DNA of 64,000 nt, from assembly GCA_948470475.1 (NCBI GenBank), contig OX419342.1, forward strand, positions 22,856,077-22,920,076, in the 5' to 3' direction. The position numbers were made by a program, and so were the translations under genes. Below the pieces are notes generated by a model that was given only the letters and a program-made list of their open reading frames with translations, was not told the origin of the DNA and searched no databases. Positions 21,731-32,823 of this stretch are shown here, piece by piece (position 1 is the first letter of the stretch; every line of letters begins with the position of its first letter). Source of the stretch: Galaxea fascicularis (lineage: Eukaryota; Cnidaria; Anthozoa; Scleractinia; Euphylliidae).

Positions 21731-24408
21731 CTCTCTCATATGGCCACTGTTTTGAATTTATTTGTTCTGATAAATTCTAGGTGTGACGAATGGTAAAATC
21801 TGAGACTTGAGTGTTCAAAAATCCGAGACCGAGACTAAACATGTGAGACTTCGAGACCGAAATATATACACTATAAACGAGACTTCACGACTCTTCGCAA
21901 AGGCTGTCGAGATTTCGAGATCGGATGAAAAGTTTACCAGACCCAAGATTTCCTAAGAGGAACCCTTCGCCACCTTAATTCTCCAGCTGTACTGCTTTGG
22001 AAAGTTCTCCGTGAGTTCATTGCCGTCTAAACAGAAAAACTTTGCTTTATCATTGTCTTTTTCTAATTGACCTTGAAAATCTTTCCGTGTCTTTTTTTTT
22101 TTTTTATCTCAATTCACACCCTTCATACGTTTGCAGTAAAAATAGAACAATTTTACTTCTGGCTGTGTCAGATTCGATACGGATCGTAGACCACTGTGCT
22201 TTTTTTAGCTTTTTTTATTGAATTTGAAAATCTTGCTAGCAAGATGACTTGATAACGGCGGTTTAAATCACACACCTGCAGGTTACACGAAAGACTGCCT
22301 TGTGTTATATACGTAATCAAGACCCGGCAGAGACTCAAAAGCTGGAACCATCACGTACACCATTAACAGTGCCACAGGACGAAAATATTCAGTACTCAAT
22401 ACCTTTTTGCAGTGGTCACACTTGAGAAGTTCATCGCTGCAGACTCAAAACCAACCACGTCCTTGTATTGCATAATAAAGCAACGTCAAAGGAAAGAAAT
22501 TATTCATTTCAAGATGACCACTTGCCAGGTATTTTGAATCACACTTTACCGCATCGATTAGACTGGCACCAACGTAATGAGTTCCTTTTGAATTGTCACT
22601 CACAAGAGTATCCACTGCGTCAGAATTTCCCACATGACACAAATCATGACTACATAGATATCAGTCACTTCCTGGTTTTCCGGAATTGCAATCTTAACGC
22701 CTTAACCCCTTGGAGTGATCAGTGTTTACTTTCTCCTTATAGCAACACTGCTCAGTCAATCATAAAGGTTGTGAAAAAAACGGAAGTGATCACCAAGTAA
22801 CAAAGGTTTTGATTGTTTAAACAAATCTCCTCATCGTTACTATAGAAGATGTATGGAGTGCAGTGTGAAGAGTACATACTGACGGGAATTAAAAGATTGA
22901 GCTCAATATACAGCCTCTGTATGGTAAACATTTCTAAACTTCACAAAGTTGAAGCGAGTTAAATGATGAAGTAAGTGAGATTATTTTACTTCGTTTAGCG
23001 TAACTCGAACAACTCCTTTGCACAAATTAAATGCATCCACACGAAAACTAGCTAAGGATGTGCACCCTCAGCACACCCAAGCTTAACAAGGTAACGCAAC
23101 TGATGGACGTGTTTCATCGCGATTTAGTTACAACATATATCGAAGCATGCCGATATTGGTATAGCGATATTGGTAGAGCGGTTTATCAATGCAACGGATC
23201 AGTCAGAATATCATGAAAGACTGAGGTCCTGCTTGGTTTTGGTTTTCCTAATCCTGGCTGTTGTATCAGAAAGCGGTGTGAGTTTTGCAAACTAGTCAAA
23301 AGGTATAAAATGAAGCTTCTAAGGAAAACGAGCGACTAGAGCTGATCAAGTAATAGGATAAACCACAAGGCACCCAAGAGCTGGATCTAAACCTGAACTA
23401 CGCGTTCGCGCTTGAATCAGTTCGTGAATCTATTACAGAAACCATAATACAAAAACATGAAGAAAGCATACTTAAACTTGTCATGCATGTACTGTTTTGT
23501 CTCAAGTTTACGCCATTTTGAATAAACTTCGTTTATGATGAAGGCTTGCAAATAGCTTTTGGTTAAAGAGATCATGTTCAGATGGAGAATGCCTTCCGGA
23601 AGATCAGATGCAGTTTCACTACCATGTTCCAACTGAAGCTTAGAGAGGAGCGAAGCAGTATATCACCGGACGAAGCATGAATCCCTTGATTTGATCAATC
23701 AACGATCCTTAATCTATTTCACCAGCATTCAAGCATTCCTTGTCCAATTTCTAAAAACGAATTCATGGGCGTGCTTAAAACGGGTTACATACTCTCAAAG
23801 CCATAGATTATTTCCAACGTATTGGACTCACCTTACTCGGTCGTCGTCCACCAAGCACATTTCTAGCTCGTTCCCAAAGTTAACCGAACCCAACCAGAAA
23901 ACTTGCGAAGAGATGGCCTAGGAGCTTGTTATAAACTGGTCATAACTTGGATGAACTGGTTGCATGGTTCTGTGCTTCATGAATAATTCTTCATCGGGAA
24001 TAGAATATCGGAATCCCTCGGAGCGCTTCTGCACTCCGCCATTCGTTAGACATTCATTACGTTTGAAATTCGACTAATTTCGACTTGCTTTCTCGTTTCG
24101 CCGCCCGAACCCTCGGGTCATTTACGACTGAGAAAAAACGATCACCTTTCTAACGAGCTAATTGTAGCCTTCAAGAAAATCAATCACCAGCAAGCATGAT
24201 TTCATTCATAAATCATCACGTGTTCGTCGAGGGAGATGCTGTGTTGTTTCTGAAAGACCCGAAAATCGCATAAAGATCTTTTCCTCTTCAATGAAGTCGA
24301 TGCGCTTCGCCGGATGGTTAGTGGCTCTTCGTGTGGCATTTGTCCTCCAGAGAAGGCAGTAAAACAACGGTTATTCCCGTGAATATAAAACTAACGCTTA
24401 AGACTTAC

Positions 24409-24640
24409 TTGAGCAGAAGCGTCACCGTCTGAAAAACAAAGAAATCATACATGAAGATTTGATACAAGACAGAAAAACTGTTTGAACTAGATAAGGAAAT
24501 TTACCCGTCAGGCTCAAGTACGACTCTAAATCGGTTTTCTCCTGGATCTTAAACTCTCTGCCACATTCACTCCATAAAAATTTAGTTTTGCTTTCTTTCA
24601 AGCATTCTCGTGAAGCTGACACGTGACATTTTTCTCGGAA
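24409..24640 (-). other. Weak candidate exon pair
   Basis: A frame on the minus strand reads ECLKESKTKFLWSECGREFK and ends with a phase-1 donor after 24505. The next possible exon is only 20 bases (24409-24428) but has clean borders (TTTTTCAG before, GTAAGT after) and continues in phase as DGDASAQ. There is no ATG in frame and no further exon that I can find. It may be chance, or part of an unrecognised gene. Confidence 0.2.
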
Positions 24641-24950
24641 AATGCACTAAGCACTGCGCATGTACACACTCAAGTCAAACTGAAGCACCACGCTAGCGGA
24701 CATTTTCGCGGTCGCTGACTCTATCTTGGTTGGCGGAAAAACGCGACCAGCAAGTGACTTTAAATGTAGAAAATCAAAAGTCAAGCAAGTTTCCTTTTTC
24801 TTCCCAAGAAAGACTTGAGCTTTCCTTTAATATAAAGAAGGCCGTTTGAACACGATTTAATTCACTGAGGGCCTGGAGGGATCTAATCTTTCGTCTTGAA
24901 TTTTCTCGCGACTCTGATTCACATTTAAAAACGATTTACTCCGCTATTTC

Positions 24951-25213
24951 ATACTACGCTTCCCCTGATTTGAGCGCGACACCACACAAGTTTCCACACA
25001 AAGTTTTGACGTCAAAACTTTGACGTTTCCGATGGCAACGAAAAGGTATCCAATGGAAACAAAGCGAGTGGAGCGGAGTCTGTGTAGAAAGCTTTTCGCG
25101 CGCCTTATTTCCATTGGATACATTCTCGTTGCCATCGGGAACGTCTACGTTTTGACATCAAAACTTTGAGTGGAAACTTTCGTGGTGTGGCGCTCAACTG
25201 GGATGCGTAGTAT
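24951..25213. repeat. Fold-back element with about 110-bp arms
   Basis: TACTACGCTTCCCCTGATTT ... GTTTCCGATGGCAACG is mirrored by CGTTGCCATCGGGAACGT ... AACTGGGATGCGTAGTA. A TGACGTCA sequence lies in the left arm. No coding content. Confidence 0.65.
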
Positions 25214-25682
25214 CCACATCTGTGTCTATAAAACTAAAATATAAAGTTTTTGTAGTTTCTTTGAGTGGTTATGTAGGATCAGTTGAAATTCCTGAATAAT
25301 TTTTCCACCCACACAATTTGACCATCAACTCGGAGTGACAAAGTGCTTGAATTTAATGTTCAATAATAAAATACTAAGAGCTTTTAGCAAAGCACTGCTA
25401 GCAAAACTAACCACCGTCAAGGGGCGTCAATCCACAAAAAAAACACAATCAGTTGTAGAGAACAACATTCTAAGCTACCTGCAGTTTAGAGCTTTATTCT
25501 TGGTTTTCAACTACGTGACAGGGCGGCCATGTTGGGGGTCAAAACACAAGAAAATTCTTTTGAAGAATTTACATAAAAATAGAATTTAGTTCCCAGCGGA
25601 GAGACAGACTATTGTTCTTGACCACGAACATGGCTGCCATGACGTCACTTGCAAGCCAGCAATATCTCGGAAGATACACAAA

Positions 25683-25890
25683 ATTAAAGATCTCTAATCG
25701 ATCTTTCATTTCATGCCTGGAAACGTCTTCGTGTTTAAGATACCAAGGAAATTATTGCACCCGAAATCCGCCCGAAAAGTTTGGGAGTTTCGAAAAACGC
25801 GTGGCTGGAAACAGGCGAACACTACAAAGAAATCATCTATGCTCTCGTGCAAAGTACCCATCGGCCAAGAGGTGCGGAGGCTCAATGATC
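25683..25890. repeat. Dispersed repeat, copy 1 of 3
   Basis: The block with TTTCATGCCTGGAAACGTCT followed by CCCGAAAAGTTT recurs at about 30890-31060 (duplicated GPCR unit) and 51970-52085 (ATG2 intron). The third copy lies outside the tandem duplication, so this is an independent mobile repeat. Confidence 0.55.
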
Positions 25891-27459
25891 GCAAGAGTGT
25901 GTAAACAATACTCTTGCTTGAGAACTCTTTTCTTCAGTGGATGAAAGGTCCTTTTAGTATTAAATGAGAAAAGATGACGCTTATGAATTTCCCATTCTAA
26001 TGCATTAGCGGCGAAATTGTCTGCAAACTAGGCAGATTTAAAATTTGGAGTTCTTTGTCGATCTCTTTCGAGTCCCGTAAATCTGCCTTTTAATCGCGGG
26101 TTCGAGATAGCAAAGTTGTTCGTTGGAAAAATATGTAGCAAATCTCAATTGATCTTTTGAGTCTCTCGACAGTAAACTGAAACTCTGTACAGTAAATAGT
26201 GTTTTTCAATTTTTTTTTTCTAACATAATGTACTTAATTTGATCGAAATACTATCTCCGTAAACAAAGCCCTTCGTACAATAAGTGACGGAATAAAAAAT
26301 AACGTCACATAATTCCCGAAGTCCTCCGAAGCGGAGATATGAAAAAAATAACAGCCAAATTAGATAGCGGCAAAAGTATTTTTATGGAATCTCAAAGTTG
26401 AAGATGCCTTCAAACATTTTCTTTAGCTACAGCTTTCCATTTGGCCGCTGAATTTTTTCCGTTTTAAGGCGGCTGGAAAGGGTTTTTAGCTGCTCGCGCG
26501 CGCGAAATCTACCCATAACTAATATGCACGCGTCAGCTGAATCAATCAAAATCAAACATACTGGAAGTTTAATACTGTGTTAAATCGCGAGAATCGGAAA
26601 TAAAATCTGCGGAAAACATTTGTTTTTAGCTCGAAATTTTGCTCGGTGACCTGTCTTGATTTTTTGCATTCATGTACGTATTATTCATTTTGGCACTTCA
26701 AATATAAAAGTTTCGGGGAAAATTATCCATTAGAATTTTCTGTAAGCCATAAAACACTTTTTTTTTTAATTTAATAAATTCTACTGGATAAATTTTTTTC
26801 GTATTGCCTGAAAAGTTATAGAATTTAGGGAGCTTTCCAAGAAAGAAATAAAAACAGTAGGTTACCGAATTAGTTTTTCAGATAATTTACAAAAAGTGAC
26901 ATTCAGAGAACCTTTTTGTGGACCTGGGGCGTTGCCATGGTAACTGATATGACGTCACAAGCACCCTAAAAATATAGCCCAACAACAGAGTTAAAAGGAG
27001 GCATATAGTTTGCCTACACCATTAAATATCCTTCTTTGTAATCTTTCATCGTTTCGCAAACACTACATCAATGAAAACCGTTTCTAGCCTCCTTAACTGC
27101 CAATAACGTATTCATGGCGAGTGGACTTTTTGCCTTTCCTCTCCTTTTCCTTTGTTTTTTCCGGAATAAGTACCTCACCAAACTGAAAGCCTGAATAAGT
27201 ACTTCACTAAAGTAAAAGAACACAGAACTACTGCAACTGAAATCCACTTGAGTCGTAGCCACTGGTTATTGAGGTAAATTTGGGCAGGAAACAGCTTCCT
27301 GGGGACAATAGGTTGACAACATCTGCCCGATGAAGTGACGTTCAATCGCGGTTACAAATGAAACACGCATCCGAGAGAGAGAGGGAACCATAAAAAACAA
27401 TTTACCTTAACACGACTAACATCTCTGGTACAGAAGACAATACACGGAGAGCCGCTGCT

Positions 27460-28395
27460 ATGAAGAATTCCATCATCGCCATAATCATAAACAGCATCAT
27501 TTGTCCATTCACAGTTGTGTTGAACGTGTTGGTGATAATGGCTGTTAAGAGAATACCGAGACTTCAGTCGAAGACCAATGTCTTGCTGGCCTGTTTAGCG
27601 ACAACGGACGCGTTAACCGGCCTTGTGGTGCAGCCATGGTTTATTTTGTTTACGACACTACAGTTGCTTGGCGTCCCTTTGCACCATTTGTTTCAAGACG
27701 TCAACGTCTCGTTATTACGCGCGGTGTCAGTTTGTTCATGCCTTCACCTTATGTTAGTGACTTGCGAGAGGTTTCTGGCAATCAAATTTACTATGCAGTA
27801 CCCTTACATCGTCACAGATCGAAACATTAAGGCGGCAGTGATCTCATTCTGGATCTTTTCCATTATTTGCGAGCCAGCTAAACTGGTTTCTAACACTGTG
27901 AAGTTTGCTCTCAACATCTCATTGGCTTTCGTCTTATTTTCTTGCGTTCTCTTCATTCTGTTTTCCTACGTTACTTTGTATCGTGAAACTCTACGCCACC
28001 GAAAGATAATGAAAACTCGACAGCTACCGCCAGAAGAAGTGGAAAGATTCGCTAAGGATAGAAAGGCGCTCAAAACAACAGTTATTTTAGTCAGTGCTGT
28101 CATAATATGCTATCTGCCCATTTCTTTTTTTGTGTTTCGTTTTAACATGAAAAAGCTCACTGCAGAATCTGCTGCTGACAGCACCCCGTGTATACTTTGT
28201 CCGTGGCTTCGTACGTTTGTTATGTTGAACTCCCTTCTCAATCCAATCATTTACTGCTGCAGGCAGAAAGAAATGAGACAGTTTGTTTTTCGACTTCGTC
28301 CTCAAGCTGTGGCACCGCACCCAGGCTTAATAACACAAGCCACCAATTCTAGAATGACCGCTGACAACACGCAGTGTAAGGTGGAGACACTTTGA
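27460..28395 (+). CDS. Class A (rhodopsin-like) G protein-coupled receptor 1
   Basis: An intronless 311-residue frame with seven hydrophobic segments. Visible landmarks: TM1 Asn in LNVLVI, TM2 Asp in LATTD, an ERF motif at the end of TM3 in place of DRY, Pro in CYLPIS (TM6, lacking the usual Trp) and NPIIY in TM7. It ends in a short tail, CKVETL. The extracellular N-terminus before TM1 is only a few residues. Codons upstream stay open to an ACG at 27412, where the paralogous pseudogene has ATG, so an ancestral start with an N-glycosylation site seems lost. Ligand unknown; anthozoans have many orphan receptors of this sort, and amine- or adenosine-like is only a guess. It is the surviving copy of this type in the tandem duplication. 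Confidence 0.85.
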   Translation: MKNSIIAIIINSIICPFTVVLNVLVIMAVKRIPRLQSKTNVLLACLATTDALTGLVVQPWFILFTTLQLLGVPLHHLFQDVNVSLLRAVSVCSCLHLMLVTCERFLAIKFTMQYPYIVTDRNIKAAVISFWIFSIICEPAKLVSNTVKFALNISLAFVLFSCVLFILFSYVTLYRETLRHRKIMKTRQLPPEEVERFAKDRKALKTTVILVSAVIICYLPISFFVFRFNMKKLTAESAADSTPCILCPWLRTFVMLNSLLNPIIYCCRQKEMRQFVFRLRPQAVAPHPGLITQATNSRMTADNTQCKVETL

Positions 28396-28560
28396 GACGC
28401 CGAACATTACGTGTCTGTTCAAAAAACGTTTAGACAGTATCGCTATCGCACAATGTCAATATTCCTTTCATTAAAGAAATTCCGAAATTTTCTTTAATTA
28501 GAGAAAATCCGAAACTCGAACAACATTGACTGTAGAGAGATCAGAGTGTCAGTATATGAG

Positions 28561-28653
28561 CAACTGCACACCTACCCCTCCCCTAACCCAACATTAGCAC
28601 TAACATAAAACGCATTATAACTTGTTGGGTTAGGGGAGGGGTGGGTGCGCAAT
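28561..28653. repeat. GC-rich hairpin downstream of GPCR 1 (copy at 32728-32823)
   Basis: CACCTACCCCTCCCCTAACC pairs with GGTTAGGGGAGGGGTGGGTG around an AT-rich loop of about 35 bases. The same hairpin, with a changed loop, follows the pseudogene in unit B. The stems are better kept than the loop. Confidence 0.7.
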
Positions 28654-28983
28654 TGCCAAGATACCCACCCGACTGTGCCCTGGGAGAACAATACAAGTAA
28701 TAAAAACAGCTGAGCTTTGACTGCAACGAGTTCTTTTGGGATTTCTGTTTGAAATACACCATTTTCCACACTAGACGACTTGTTCTGATTGGCTTTTCTT
28801 TAGCTTATCTAAGCTTGACATCAACGTTGAAGTAAACTGAAACTAAATTCAACAAAGAAATTCAAGATAAAAAACCAAGAAATAATTTCAAACTTAAAAA
28901 CTCTGACGTCTTATACTTATTCAGTTATACATGGTTAATTTCTTCATGAGCAGAAGCATCAGAACTTTCTCTCTGGCTCCTCA

Positions 28984-29220
28984 GAGGCGGATCCAGGGGA
29001 GGGGTTGAGGGGGTTGCAACCCCCCCTTTGAGAATTTTTTTTTGTTATTTTGATTTATTCTTCGTAAAATAATAATAGAATAAAATTGTTTTTTACGAAG
29101 TTATTTCACTTTTACCATTCGACTGCTTGTCAAGTTACTCGCCATCCACACCATTGGTGTTCAAGGCTACTTGGGTAGTGTACAACCCCCCCTTTCAGAA
29201 ATTCCTGAATCCACCCCTGC
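28984..29220. mobile_element. MITE-like repeat in unit A only
   Basis: GGATCCAGGGGAGGGG near 28989 and CTGAATCCACCCCTGC ending near 29220 are roughly complementary. CAACCCCCCCTTT occurs twice inside. The corresponding place in unit B lacks it, so it inserted after the duplication. Confidence 0.5.
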
Positions 29221-29573
29221 TCCTACTATGCACATTCTAACGACGCAGGTAAACAAAATAAAGGCCTGTCCAGTTTTACAGGGGGAGCACCTTCCACAAA
29301 AAAGGCACCTTTAAATTAGTGCAATTGAACCGGCAGTGCTCTGCAAATTGGGGCTCGCTTGTGGTCCACACACAGGATACAGAAATTGCTCACAAAGTTA
29401 GGCAAAGTTCCTTAGGAACTTTTCCATACCTGCACCAATACCTACTGGCGAAATTAATCACCGTCAAGGGGCGTCAATAATAAAAAACACGACCAGCTGT
29501 AGAGCGCAACATTAAAAAGCCACCTACCCACTAAAGTGTACTTAGCATACGGGGTCGGAAGTTGTTTCTCTGT

Positions 29574-30605
29574 ATGGGAGAAACCACAAGGTCCACAAGA
29601 GTAACATTTGTGCTTCGTGAGCCAAAAACAAAGATCGCGTTTTCACAAGTTGCAAAAATGATTAACTCCTCCGAGAAGTACTTCCCTTCTGACAACACCA
29701 GTAACTTTCTGAGGGACTCTTTCTCGCCAATAATTTCAAAAGAAGTAAGTTACATCACCTCTGTCGTTATAAACAGCGTCACTTGCCCGTTCACAGTTCT
29801 GCTGAACGTGTTGGTGATAACGGCTGTGAGAAGAAGAACAAGACTACAGTCCAAAACGAACATATTACTGGCCTGTTTAGCGGTAACGGACGTATCAACT
29901 GGTCTTGTGGTACAGCCGTCGTTCATCCTTTGGAAAGTTTTCCAGCTACTTGGTAATTACTATCCAGATTCAGTTCGCAAGATTCACAACTCCTCTTTAC
30001 GCACCATATCGGTCTGTTCCTCGCTTCACCTGATGTTGGTAACCTGGGAAAGACTTCTAGCGATCAAATTTACTATACATTATCCTTACATTGTCACAAA
30101 ACGAAACATAAAGGCGGCTGTGATCTCACTTTGGATCTTTGTTATTTCCTGTGAAATCTGCAGACATATACTAACCAAAGCACAGACAATTTTTAATTTC
30201 TTAGTAGCTCTCATTCTCGTTTCGTGTATTGTTTTTATCGTGATAGTTTACGCAATTTTGTATCGCGAAACTCTTCGCCACCAAAAGAAAATCAGAACTC
30301 AACAGCTTCCTCAAGAAGCCGTAGACAGATTCCGAGAAGAAAGCAAAGCGCTCAAGACAACTGTCTTAGTAGTAGCTGCTGTTATGCTGTGTTTTCTACC
30401 TGTACCACTTGGTGTTTTGGCTTTGACGCTTTCAGAGAAATGGTATGATATAGGCTTATACAAAATACTTTACATCCCTCCATTTATCCGCACTTTTACC
30501 ATGTTAAATTCTTTCCTTAATCCATTGATCTACTGTTGGCGACAGAAGGAAATGAGAAAATTCATTTTCCGACTTTCTCCTCAAGATGTGGCACCTGCAG
30601 TTTAG
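29574..30605 (+). CDS. Class A (rhodopsin-like) G protein-coupled receptor 2
   Basis: An intronless receptor paralogous to GPCR 1 along its whole length. Two ATGs are possible: 29574, and 29658 (MINSSEKYFPSDNTSN). The second gives a typical short extracellular N-terminus with two N-glycosylation sequons and is the likelier start (316 residues). Landmarks: LNVLVI (TM1), LAVTD (TM2), ERLLAI (end of TM3), a basic third loop with HQKKIRTQQLPQEAVDRF, CFLPVP (TM6) and NPLIYC (TM7). AATAAA about 95 bases after the stop (near 30698) is a plausible polyadenylation signal. The ligand cannot be inferred. Unit A lacks an equivalent gene. Confidence 0.85.
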   Translation: MGETTRSTRVTFVLREPKTKIAFSQVAKMINSSEKYFPSDNTSNFLRDSFSPIISKEVSYITSVVINSVTCPFTVLLNVLVITAVRRRTRLQSKTNILLACLAVTDVSTGLVVQPSFILWKVFQLLGNYYPDSVRKIHNSSLRTISVCSSLHLMLVTWERLLAIKFTIHYPYIVTKRNIKAAVISLWIFVISCEICRHILTKAQTIFNFLVALILVSCIVFIVIVYAILYRETLRHQKKIRTQQLPQEAVDRFREESKALKTTVLVVAAVMLCFLPVPLGVLALTLSEKWYDIGLYKILYIPPFIRTFTMLNSFLNPLIYCWRQKEMRKFIFRLSPQDVAPAV

Positions 30606-30889
30606 AGCGAGATAAAAAACAATTAAAGATCTTTAATCGATCTTTCAGCCACAATTCACATTTTCTGACTTTCATGTCCACAAGTTGTACTTTCTAATAA
30701 AAAATAAACTTTTAATTGATTGGAAAAACTGCAATAACTGGTGTTGTTGCATGGTACAGTAGGAAATTGTTTATTTCCTTGGGCCTGTTTCTCGAAAGTC
30801 CCGTCAACCTTTCGGGCCCGATGCGATCCGCTTATTTCTAAACAGCTCAGTGGTCTTTTACTATCATTTCCAGATACGAAAGAGGAAAT

Positions 30890-31060
30890 TTGTTGCAAGA
30901 TTTCATGCCTGGAAACGTCTTCGTTTTTAAGATACCAATAAATTGTGGTACTCGAAATGCGCCCGAAAAGTTTCGGGGGTTTCGAGAAACGCGCCTGGAA
31001 ACATCTATGCTGTTGTCCAAAATACCCATTGGACAAGACGTGCGGAGGCTCATCGATCGC
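30890..31060. repeat. Dispersed repeat, copy 2 of 3
   Basis: It shares ATTTCATGCCTGGAAACGTC and CCCGAAAAGTTTCGGG with 25683-25890 and with 51970-52085. This copy extends further upstream (about 30840) than the one in unit A. Confidence 0.55.
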
Positions 31061-31927
31061 AAGAGTGTGTATGGGTGAAAGGACCTCTTAGTATTAAATG
31101 GGAAAACATGACTGATGATTATTAGTTTCCAATTCTAATGCATTAGCGGCGAAATTGTCTGCAAACCAGGCAGATTCAAAATTTGAAGTTCTTTCGAGTC
31201 CTGTAAAACTGCCTTTTAATCACGGGTTCGAGTTGCAAACTAATTAAGTTGTCAGTTGGAAAAATATGTATACGTAGCAAATCTCCATTGTTCCTTTGAG
31301 TCTCTTGACAGTAAAATGAAACTCTTGTGCAGTAAATGGTGTTTTTCAAAATCAGTATGTTTCTTTCCAACTTAAGAGACTTTGATCGAAATACCATCTC
31401 GGTTAACAAAGGCCTTCGTACAATTGACTCTAAGTGAGGGAATAAAAAATAATGTAACACATTTCCTGAAGTCCTGCGAAGCGGAATCTGGAAAACGACA
31501 GCCAAATAAGTTAGTGCCCAAAGTATTTTTTTGGACTCTCGAAGTTGAAGATGGCTTCAAAAATTTTCTTTCGCTACAGCTTACAATTTTGCTTTCAATT
31601 TGGTACTGAAATGTTTCAATTTTAATTGCCAATAAATTATTCATGAAAAGTAGACTTTTTCCTCTCCTCTTCATTTTTTCCGGAAAAAAAATACTTTAAC
31701 AAACTGAAAGCCGGAATGAATACTTCAGTAAATCAAAAGAACACAGAGGTACTGAAACTGAAATCCACTTGAGTCGTAGCCACTGGTTATTGAGGTAAAT
31801 CTGGGCAGGAAAGAGCTTCTTGAGGATACTAGACAGACAACATCTGCCTGATGAAGTGACGTTCAATCGCTTTTACATAAAGAACACGTATCCGAGAAAG
31901 AGAACCTAAAAACCAATTTATCTTAAC

Positions 31928-32574
31928 ATGACTAACGTCTCTGGTACAAATCGTACTAGCTATTCGAAAGATATTAGTATAACAGACAATACTGACATGG
32001 AGTCCCGCCGCTACGAAGAATCCCCTCATCGCCATAATTATAAACAGCATCAGTTGTTCTGAATGTGTTGGTGATAATGGCTGTTAAGAGAATACCGAGA
32101 CTTCAGTCGAAGACCAATCCCTTGCTGGCCTGTTTAGCGACAACGGACGCGTTAACCTTGTACCGTGAAACTCTACGCCACCGAAAGATGAAAATTCGAC
32201 AGCTACCGCCAGAAGAAGTGGAAAGATTCGCTAAGGATAGAAAGGCGCTCAAAACAACAGTTATTTTAGTCAGTGCTGTCACAATATGCTATCTGCCCAC
32301 TTCTTTGTTTATGTTTCGTTTTAACATGAAAAAGCTCACTGCAGAATCTGCTGCTGACAGCACCCCGTGTATACTTTGTCCGTGGCTTCGTACGTTTGTC
32401 ATGTTGAACTTCCTTCTCAATCCAATCATTTACTGCTGCAGGCAGAAAGAAATGAGACAGTTTGTTTTTCGACTTCGTTCACAAGCTGTGGCACCGCATC
32501 CAGGCTTAATAACACAAGCCACCAATTCCAGAATAACGTCTGACAATGGGCAGTGCAAGGTGGAGACACTTTGA
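31928..32574 (+). pseudogene. GPCR pseudogene, copy of GPCR 1
   Basis: The copy keeps an ATG at 31928 that reads MTNVSGTNRTS, an N-glycosylated N-terminus. A 14-base deletion in TM1 (between AGCATC and AGTTGT, near 32053) breaks the frame. A second deletion of 357 bases relative to GPCR 1 joins TM2 (DALT) directly to the third loop (LYRETLRHRK), removing TM3 to TM5. A residual open frame of 169 codons from 32065 carries part of TM1, TM2, TM6 and TM7 and ends in the same CKVETL. It cannot form a seven-helix receptor. Some 3' coding sequence is still nearly identical to GPCR 1, so the duplication is fairly recent. Confidence 0.85.
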
Positions 32575-32727
32575 GACGCCGAACATCACGTGTCTCTTCA
32601 AAAACCTTTTAGCAAAAACGAAAAGACAGTATCGCTATCGAGCAATGTCAATATTCCTTTCATTAAAGAAATTCCGAAATTTCTCGAACAATATTGACTG
32701 TAAAGGGATCAGTGTCAGTATCTGGGC

Positions 32728-32823
32728 AACTGCACACCTACCCCTCCCCTAACCCACCATTAACACTAACTTATTAGCTTATTAAAACTTGTTGGGTTAG
32801 GGGAGGGGTGGGTGCGCAGTTGC
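32728..32823. repeat. GC-rich hairpin downstream of the GPCR pseudogene
   Basis: Unit B copy of the hairpin at 28561-28653. Stems CTACCCCTCCCCTAACCCA and GGGTTAGGGGAGGGGTGGG are kept; the loop differs. Confidence 0.7.

Larger units (their letters stand above)
20993..25394. other. Intergenic stretch, no firmly supported gene
   Basis: No long reading frame is convincing. It contains a tandem repeat (21391-21730), GAGAC-rich low-complexity sequence near 21800-21920, a fold-back element (24951-25213) and a weak candidate exon pair on the minus strand (24409-24640). Confidence 0.5.
25395..29448. repeat. Tandem duplication, unit A (GPCR cassette)
   Basis: Unit A begins near CACCGTCAAGGGGCGTCAAT (25412) and ends before the same sequence at 29459. 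Long collinear matches to unit B include the receptor gene, its 5' flank, a GC-rich hairpin and the final block with ACAAAGTTAGGCAA. Where unit B carries a second receptor, unit A has only ACCTGCAGTTTAGAGC (the 3' end of that receptor) joined to sequence from before its start. Confidence 0.85.

Noticed and set aside
30656..31505. Minus-strand frames of 109-126 codons between GPCR 2 and the pseudogene
   Set aside because: They fall in the dispersed repeat and duplicated non-coding flank, and equivalents in unit A are not conserved as frames.
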